DNA of 64,000 nt from positions 51,067,712 through 51,131,711 of the forward strand of contig QVOM02000073.1 in assembly GCA_003586115.2 (NCBI GenBank). Reading direction: 5' to 3'. The stretch's first letter is position 1. Every line of letters starts with the position of its first letter. Below are positions 55,560-64,000 of this stretch, in pieces. A program made the position numbers and the translations under genes. The notes beneath the pieces are model-generated. The model was given only the letters and a program-made list of their open reading frames with translations. It was not told where the DNA came from and did no database searches. The stretch is from Salvator merianae (lineage: Eukaryota; Chordata; Lepidosauria; Squamata; Teiidae).

Positions 55560-58500
55560 CCCTTCAACTGGAGGTCCCATGGATCAAAGCCTACAACAAA
55601 ACACAGACACTAAAACATATTTAAAATATAGCCCACCCAACATACCTAGCTCCCACCTTGCCAAGACTACATTCAGAGGAAATTATGAAACAAAGACCCT
55701 GGTGAACAAGTACGTTTTAACCAGGCACCAAAAACTATATAAAGTTGGCACCTGGCATATCTCCACTGAAAGTCTATTCCAAAGCCAGAGGGCCATCATA
55801 GAGAAGACCCCTTGTGTGCCGCCACCCTTCACCACCCCTTTGAGGGTAGTTTAGTCAGGCTATGATTTCAACATTTTTAAAAAATGTATTTGCTGAAATA
55901 GTGTATCAAAGAGTCTTCTTCACAGCCAGTGTAAATTCTGTGATTATTTTGGAAGTGGCAGAAAGTCACATTGAAATGGATGATATTGTTGTAGGTGCCT
56001 AAACTTTGGAGCACATTTGAGTAAACAGAATGGATGCAAAGACATAAATCCCAGAAACCATGAATCTTTCTATTTGTATGTTATAATCTGCCATTCCTGC
56101 TGAGCTGTGACCCAATTCTTGGTTGACTCACTTAATAATTAATTATGTCTTTACTTTTCTCAAGTCTGAGGCTGCAGGTATATCAGGAATGCATTGTGTG
56201 TGATATTTGAGAAACAGACCGAATAGAACCACTCTCTTATAGCTTCCCTTGGCAAAACCTGACATCATCTTGTAGAAGTGACTTTTTTGGGTGAAGCTTC
56301 ATTTCCACATTGTTCTATTTGTAATTTTTGCATTCAACTGCCTTTGATCTATCATGGCGATGGAAAGATTATCATAAAGAAATGACATTCCATAACACAT
56401 CAGGAATCTTTTCCTTACTGACTGCCACTGGAAACTTGATCAGAAAGCAATAGTTTGATGATATGCAGTGATGATTGGAGCAGGTAAAATAGATCCCTAT
56501 TTTAATAAATTACAAGATTGCTACTATCTTCAGCTTATGACTTTCTTCCTGCTCTCCTCTTACTTATGTTCCAGTTTTAACGAAGTGACTGTAACAAGAA
56601 TGAGGACTGATGACTGGTACTCTAAATTTCCATGGAAAACGGTAGTGTGCTGCTATTTTTCCAGGAAAGGATGCACTGGGGCAGCTGCCTTCCCCCCCCC
56701 CCCCAAAAAAAAATAATCCATGATTTTCTGCATACAAAGACTTAAATAAAAGTTCTGAACAATGTTACAGGCTGTGCTCTGGGGAAAATGTTTTGGGGAA
56801 ATCAGCTTTACCCAGGCACTAAACCTTTTTAGGGATCAATTTTTTAGGGCTGGTTTTAATAGCACTAAACTGACACAGAAAATGCAAATAGAGGAGGTAA
56901 TCCTTGAAAAGAGTGGTGCATCTGGAAAAGGAAAAGAAAAAAGGTTGGCTCCAAACTTAAGTAAGGAGACCTAATTAGTGTGTGTAAAAGGGGGAGAAGG
57001 GGGGGAAGAAAGAGAGAAAGTCTGAGAGAAGCTAGCAATGGAGACTAGATTAGAAAGGTTCCTAGTGCTAAAGAGGTAAATCTCACCCATCTGTAGTCTT
57101 CTCCAGGTAAATCTTCATCATGCCAAAAAGGAAAATTTGGGGGGAAAGATGCATAGGTCTTTGTGGGCATAATGGGTTAAAAATCAGAGAATGGGAACTG
57201 AAGATGTTCCACAGCCCTCACTCCTTTAGAAAAAACCCCAGCGATTTTGCCAAGGGGCATGGAGAGAGATATAGAAATCCCTCATCAAGTGAAATCAGCT
57301 AACAAAAGGAAAATAAAGTAAACTGCAAGCAAGCATTAGGATCAAGCAGCTCCTTAGAAAAACCTGTTCCCTCTCCATTTCAGGAGGGAGATAAAAGCAG
57401 CTCTCAGCCAGGGAAAATGGGGCTGAGATAGATGATCATTCTTGCCTCTGTTTCTTCTTCTCTTCTCTCATGTTTCTTCTTCTTCCTCTCTTCTTCTGCT
57501 GCTCTAATGTTTCTTCTTCTAACTTCCTAATAGAAAAACCAGAACTTTTATATTCTTTTTCCGAAGTAGAAAAAAGGAACAAGCTTCCTTTTAGTTGGGC
57601 AAAGATGTGCGTTTGGTCACGTAGAGAGATAAACAGATAGCTACACTGGTTGATGAGCTTAAATTGTGCTGTTTGTATTCTTAATGAGAAGTTCTCAAGA
57701 TGTAGGCTTGAACAATAAGACTAGTTTTGATGGCCAGATGCTTGCTCAATCTTTTGTTAACCATTAATACATAATTTCCTGAGGTGACTCAAGGCAGCCA
57801 GGTTAACTTATTCAAGAGATAAGCAAAGGGAATCTGGTTTCTACAGGGTCTAGGATTCTGGTCAGATTTCCTGTATTTGAAACCTTTCTGAATTATATTT
57901 TGTGGAATACATGTCAATTTGTATATAATTATGTGCTCCTGTCATGGCAGGGCTACACATTCAGGTGTTTTGTAACATCTGATGGCTACAACAACCAGAT
58001 AGGAAAAACTCGCAAACAGGTAACCTTCATGTCAGATATTCTCCCTCAGAAGGGCTCTTTTTGTGAAAAAAACTCTGCTTGGAATGCCAACTACTTTTCT
58101 CTAGAAGAATGCTTCATACCATGAATCAGACCCACTGGCATCAAGATATAGGTATTGCTTGAGCTGAACTCATCTGGAAAGAGTTTAAAAGAATCTTGGG
58201 TAATCTTTGGACTAGAAAGTCTAGTAGCACCTGTGAGTGACTCTAACAAGAAGCTATACCTCCTTAGAAGACTGAGACAGGGCTGAAGTACTGAGGATGG
58301 TTGCTGATGAGCTTTACTTCATCTCGCTCTATTCTTGGTCTGGATCAGGACTAGGATCCATATTGTGCACTGACACATATGGTGCAGAAACTACCATCCG
58401 GAACTTCCAAGAGCTTTTGGGAAGAGTAGTTGGGATTCCAAGGAGAGTTTTTCACAGAAAGAGCCCTTCTGAGGGAGAATATCTGGCATGAAGGCTACCT

Positions 58501-61500
58501 GTTTACTTGCTTCTCCTGTCTGGTTGTTCAGGACAGCATATATTTTTTTTACTGACATAGTAAATGCTTCTGGATGGAGAAACTGTTCTGGCTATAGTTA
58601 GTCCTGCCTAAGATCATCATTAACTGAAGATTAACTGAATAAGTGAATAGACATCTAATGCTTCACACCATACTTTGTGTTTCTATTATGGTCTAAATTG
58701 TTCATGCCTTTAATAAGCATGTACACTTGGTGCAGACTCTTAACAATAGCTGTTTCCTCAGGCTTTTTTGTCAATTTTATTGCATTTTGAACAATACCTT
58801 CTACCTGTCAACACTGTCAACTTGTCCACTGTACTGCCATCTTTGTCCTTTTCCCAGATCCAGCCATTTCTAATAGCTTTCATCATAGATACTGTTTTCC
58901 CCTTGTGTTGTGGTTAAATTCTGCATAAACTTAGAGGGCTGCTGAGAATTGCAAGTTGTTTTGGAAACTCAAGGTTATACTGGTCTGAGCATAGGACAAG
59001 GGTGTTGGAACAAAGTGGGAATAGAATGCTTGATATATACTCTGTCACTAGACTCTGTAATCTGTTATTGAATAAAGGTTGAGAACATGGTAAAGCTACT
59101 GTCTGCCCTATGTTCCTTGAATGGGGTCTGGGATGGTGATTCTGACACCACCCTGTGAGCACATTGTAGGCCTACAGCCCACACTGTGTTTATATTGACA
59201 TTCACATTTGCAGTTTGTGAAAAGAAGCAAACTCTTTGGCTTGTCCAAAGTCAGCTTGCATTGGTGTGTGTTTTTGCTGCTTTTCCATTCTGAACCAGTA
59301 ACAGAGTGACAGAAGAAGGTATCATCATGAACTGTTTATTAAAAATCATAGATCTTATTTGTTTTTTGTCTCCATTTGAAGCAACTGGGAATGTCCTATA
59401 CTCAGGCTAGAAGTCTGAGTATAAGACAATGCTTATCCATTTTAGCCAAGTGCTGACAAGAAATAGCAAGAAGTAGTTCCAGCGGCAAGCTAATATTTTG
59501 TCCTCTCTGATGACTAAAGAATCAGATTTATATGTAATACTCAGAAATTTAAATATTTACATGAACACAGTGAACTGCTCTTTCTCCTTGCCCATTCATA
59601 GGCAGAAGCACAACATGAAAATATTAATCTTAGTTTTTCTATTGCCTTCTATATTTTTAAAATAGTTTTTCTTGACTGTATTAGGATATATATGGGGATT
59701 ATACATTCATTTCAGGCTATATATTTCTGTTTTTCGAACTAAGGTTCATATCTATAACAACAACAGCAACCACTTACTACAACAACAAAAAACAGAATTT
59801 TGAAATGGATGATTTAACCCAGTAATGAGAGTACTAGTATTCTAATAAAAGCATATTTGAAGTTAGGGAGGGATGTACACAGTGCTTTTTTCCGGACAAA
59901 AGTTTTTTACAAACAAAAGTTGACATTTTAATACAGATTTCCAAAGACCTTTGGAACTTAACTCTGGATTAATTTATCTGAAATGAACAGAATTCATGGG
60001 TCCTCAATTTTGAAATTACTGTGTAGATATGAATATTATCTTGTTACCAAGCTGTGCACGCTATGCTCTTCTAAGTATTTTAAATGACATCTTGAACACC
60101 TTTCTCTCCCATTTCTCCACTGGGTGAATCAAAGGTCCTTTCCACATGGGACACTGTTCCATGATAGAAAGGGGAGTAGAGACCTCCCTACTACATACTA
60201 GTGTGGATTATAGGAGTCCTCTCCCCCTCCTATCACATGCTATCTACACAGGATACGGTGTAGACTGTGTTAGGGTGCCCCAAATGGTGCCTTAGTCTGG
60301 TTTACTGGTGGAACTCAACCTCGAGGTCTACTGGCATGCTAGGGGTGAGATACAGAGGCGTGTGGATGGAATGCATTCATGTGTCCAGCATACCATGGTG
60401 AAGTCCTCCATTTTCAGTCCTCCATGAAAAGTTTCCAGGCAAAAGTTGTGCCTGTGGAATATTTCCCCTTTTGAACTTCTATCCAAGAGTAGTCTCAGGC
60501 AACTTACAATTAGGTTGCTCTCAGAAGCATCAGTGGAGGCTTTGAGGTTGATTGCCAGTAAGTGGATTTGGACATTTTGTCCCAGATCATCTCTTAGGGA
60601 TCATAGGGAAATTGCCTAGCCATCAAAGGTCTGGATGAAGGCATTGGAAAATTTGTAAAACAATACATAAATAATAGCATAGCTAGAGAAAAAGTCCAAT
60701 AAACTATCTGGATTTTGATCACATCATGCAGAGTCCAATTATGCAAAACTAATTAGACATAAGCACAAATTAGAAAATGGTGGTTTGCTTTGGTTCAAAT
60801 TTGAAGCAACTCAAAAACTTGTTTGACCAGGTTTTGTACATCGAAATAAAAGTTAAAAAGTCAATTTAAAACCTACCCATCAGGTGCACTAGCTTGTTGT
60901 TGTCTAATATCCAGAAACATGGGCAGAGTTCAATTGCTTGGAAATACAGACACAATTCACTGGTTGAAAAAAGGAGGGAAAGCATTGAAAATGAACAGAT
61001 AGAAAATGGTTCCAGTATGGAATCGATGGCATTCTGTGGTAGCTGATAGACAAAAAAAAAAAAAAAAAATACTGGGAAACACAGAAACTTCACTTCATCT
61101 GAGATGTAAGTATCTGACCTTCTCCAAATTTTAAATGTCCCTTGTTCCAAGAAGATGAATTTAGAAAAAATAAAACATACTTCTAGAAGTACATTTAAAA
61201 TTTAAATGGTTCTGAATGCTGCAAGTTCAGTCTTTAGGTAAACATTCTTCATTCTATTGAGTTCTTTGACATTTCATTTTGCAAAGCATGTAATTGAAAA
61301 CTGTACCTTTTTACTTGTTACAGAAACCTGAAACTGCAGAAGTTAATGCTGAATTATTTTTAGTACATATTTAAGTTTATTCACACTGAAAGGTGGCACT
61401 TATCTTTTGTAATTTTAGAGCAACGATTTGAATAAAAACATGAGTAGAATTTTGCATTATATGCCATGTGACAAGTGGGAGCAATATTCTATCTATTTTA

Positions 61501-62476
61501 AGGCACAAAATTGTCCTTGAGTGTGTTGGTGTGTGCGTATTTTAAACGTATCTATAGACTCAGGTATCCTATTTAGGCTGTGGTCACACACAAGTTTTAA
61601 GAAGATTCCAGGCAGCTTTAGGGTCACAGGGATCACACTTTTGAATAGTCTTCTCACTTTTCTTCGCACTGTCCCACCAAAATTCTAGTTATCCCGTATT
61701 TGGATTAAGCCAGCACTGAAAATAGTTCTGCCCTTTAGCCTGATTATATTTTAAAGGTGTGATTGAGCAAGAGGATTGTTGGGGGAGGGACTGTACCTTC
61801 CTGGGTGGGAAGAAGGAGGATTTTGATTTCACTCTCCAGCCAAAGCTATCATGCCCCACTTCCTCTTCAACCCACATAAGGCTGAGAATTTTATGGATTC
61901 TCATATATGGGGAACTGCTGGAGCAATTCTGTTCAATTAGACTTAGCTGGTCAGTAGAGGCATCCATTCTCCCTGCATTTACCCCTTGGTGCCTTCCAAG
62001 CCCAGGGTGAGGGGATTGTGAATTTTGCACTTTTCCACAATTATGCAAATGCAAAACAACTTATTTTATCAAGTCTTAAGCTGCCTCTCATTGACATGCC
62101 AGAAGCACAGACACATCCCATGCCATGTGCTCACCCCTTGCTGGGCTTGTCTCTCTGTGGCTGCTTTGTCTGAGTGCCTCCCCCTCAAGACAAATCAGAG
62201 AGGGAGAGAGAGAAATGGAGTGATCAATCACCTTAGAGTGGCTATTTATGTCCCAATCTCTCTCCCTTTCATTTGCTCACCGTTCCTCCAAGTCCCTAGC
62301 AGTCCTCCCTCAGACAACAGGCCAGGAGATCCTAGTCTGGTTGTCAATCACAGCTGCTGCTTTTCCTCCTGCCTGGGGGAAGAAACTTCTGCTGCAGTGG
62401 GAGGGAGGAGGGAAGCAGGGCTTGAGAAGGCACCAGTATTTGGAGGCTTGAATTGCTTTTTTTGTGGGGAAGAGAT

Positions 62477-62477
<1 letters not shown>
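55560..62477. other. non-coding stretch, low-complexity tracts only
   Basis: Nearly 7 kb without a gene I can support. The stretch near 55640-55856 may be an old dispersed repeat (AGTACGTTTTAACCAGGCACC), class unknown. A TTC/TCT-rich pyrimidine tract with a repeated ATGTTTCTTCTTCT lies at about 57438-57525. A C-then-A run at 56693-56713, a poly-A run at about 61052-61069 and AACAACAACA words near 59758-59790 are simple sequence. Confidence 0.45.

Positions 62478-62529
<52 letters not shown>
62478..62529. repeat. compound (TG)n(AG)n microsatellite
   Basis: About 12 TG units directly followed by about 14 AG units. It creates spurious repetitive frames such as VCVCVCVREREREREK on one strand and SLSLSLSHTHTHTHT on the other. 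Confidence 0.97.
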
Positions 62530-62532
<3 letters not shown>

Positions 62533-64000
62533 ATTGTGCTGCTTGATAGGTTTAAAAACAGAAAAAAAACCCCACACAATTCTGCTTCTACAATACCCTC
62601 TGTGTTTGCTTCTTTTCCCTGAGTCTGTAGAGGGAATGATTTGTAACTTTGTTGGCTGGGTATTTTCTCTTTCTGTTTAGGTGCAGGGGAGGGGTCTGGT
62701 CAGAGTGAGGTGGCATCCAATCACACAGAGGGAAGGAGGAGTGAAAGGGTGGGAGGGGTGGAGAGAAAAAAATTCTATGCAGACCGAGCCTTGATTGTGG
62801 ACACAGGAAAGCATTCTCAGTGGGTATTATCATAAAGTGCATGTGATCTTGCAAGACAAAGGCTCAATCCTCTTTTTCCCTAAAATGGACTTATTTGTTC
62901 ATGTCTGACCGTGGCCTTAAATCATGCCTTCACACAAAATTAGATCCTTCTATGGCTATTTATTTATGAAGTACACAGCTGTTTTGATGATCTGTTAATG
63001 CCTGATGGAGTCCACAAGCCATTTTTTGTTATTCAGCTTTAGTGCACAACTGATTCAGAAGTAGTCTAGGAAGCAGGAGCAGGTCTTTGAGACCATCTCT
63101 CATGGTGTGTGTGAGCAATTTATTTATTTATTTATTGATATATTATACTACTACTCATTATAAAAATCAACTGTAACGAAACAGTGTCAGGTGGGAGCCA
63201 GCTGTGGGGACCAACACAAGCATATCCCAGGAGGCCATTTAAATAGCTTCTGCCCAGGTTGACTTGAGGAAAGCCAGTGGTGGAATGTTATAGATGTTTT
63301 ATAACCATTTGCAACTACATGCTACAAAGCACAGCCCACAATTCCAAGTGATCATAGCAGTTAGGAGTTCATATAGTTGCTATGAGGTGACCTGCCAGAA
63401 TGAGGCTACTTCAGTGTGGGAAATTCTGCTCTGAAGTGATGGCACTCTCCTATTCCCCAAAGCAGCTGGACCTCAAGCCAGATAGACACAGGAGGGCATT
63501 GAAACCCCTTGCCTTGGATGCTTTTCCTTATCCCTCTCAGAGTGACTGAGTTGACTACCTGGGTGTAGCCTTGATTTAGAATAGATTTACCAAACCTTCC
63601 AAAATCTCCCTATGTTGCTCAGATTCATCTGTCACCATCCAGGTTTCCGTGTTACCAAAGAAGGGGTAAAGAAGTAAAGTGCAAAGGCCTCTGCCGTGTT
63701 AGTGGCTGATCAGACAGTGGGATGGTCACACTAGAAGCAGTTAAGAAAGACTGGGGGAAGGGGAGGAAAGAGAAACCAGGCTTTCCTTTCCTTTTTTTCT
63801 CTTGCTGTCTCAGCAGCATGTGATCTTGAACAGCCTGAGCATCAGAACTGCTGGTCTTGAAGAAGCCTCCATACCTGGAACTGGACATTGCCAGCAGGGA
63901 CAAACAGGAAGTTTTACAGGTGCCAATGCCAGCACTGGGCAGAGGCCATGTGAGCTCAGTGCTCTTACTGCTGTCATTCTGCCCTGTCTTCATTGTGGTA
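62530..64000. other. non-coding stretch to the window end
   Basis: It contains a (TTTA)n run at about 63118-63136. No exon or element recognised; a 113-codon frame on the minus strand at 63652-63993 has no recognisable feature. Confidence 0.45.

Noticed and set aside
60130..60480. Possible further MITE starting AAAGGTCCTTTCCACATGGG
   Set aside because: A weak inverted match near 60465 was seen, but no convincing end pairing or target duplication.
62025..62579. Frames of 89-158 codons ending in repetitive Val-Cys, Arg-Glu or Ser-Leu/His-Thr runs
   Set aside because: The repetitive ends are translations of the TG/AG microsatellite at 62478-62529.

Overview
This is vertebrate nuclear DNA, most likely from a squamate reptile (lizard, gecko or snake). 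The evidence is the repeat content. There is a nearly full-length BovB (RTE) LINE and a tRNA-derived SINE whose 3' end resembles the BovB tail, which is the hallmark of Sauria SINEs. There are also CR1 LINEs of two tail types, L2 LINE remnants, a Ty1/copia LTR retrotransposon and many Harbinger-like miniature DNA transposons (MITEs). Nothing bacterial, plasmid-like or CRISPR-like is present. Most open frames in the window are chance frames or decayed transposon proteins.

Layout. 1-5900: non-coding DNA with a Harbinger-like MITE (1268-1704), a foldback element (about 1997-2198), a dispersed repeat and a possible old MITE. 5918-6238 (minus) is the only open frame that looks like a host protein, a 106-residue single-pass membrane protein. 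8125-8312 is a Sauria-type SINE and 10030-10208 a palindromic MITE. 15648-16915 is a CR1 LINE on the minus strand, with a second copy of its 3' end at 17604-17744. 18540-21075 holds an L2 LINE split by 1.2 kb of other DNA. 24055-27118 is BovB, carrying an unusual 73-bp inverted copy of its own sequence. 27935-29640 is a second CR1 with a broken catalytic site. 31951-32860 is one MITE nested in another. 39953-40975 is a MITE with a very CpG-rich 598-bp MITE inserted in it. 41292-44816 is a complete copia-type unit with two 360-bp LTRs, primer-binding site, polypurine tract and 5-bp target duplication; it has lost most of its reverse transcriptase and RNase H. 46010-46421 is a CR1 3' end. 49388-52510 is a direct duplication of 1399 bp, almost identical, around a 325-bp spacer with LTR-like signals. 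The remainder to 64000 is non-coding with microsatellites and old repeat debris.

How the parts relate. Eight non-redundant MITE insertions with similar ends (consensus near GGGCC-TTTC-CACT) carry 3-bp target duplications, several imperfect, so one transposase lineage probably moved them all. BovB and the Sauria SINE form a known donor/parasite pair. The copia element keeps gag and protease coding and most cis signals but cannot reverse-transcribe itself. If a host gene passes through the window, only the 5918-6238 frame is visible as a candidate exon. Homology calls for repeats come from recognising family motifs and comparing copies within the window; no database search was possible.
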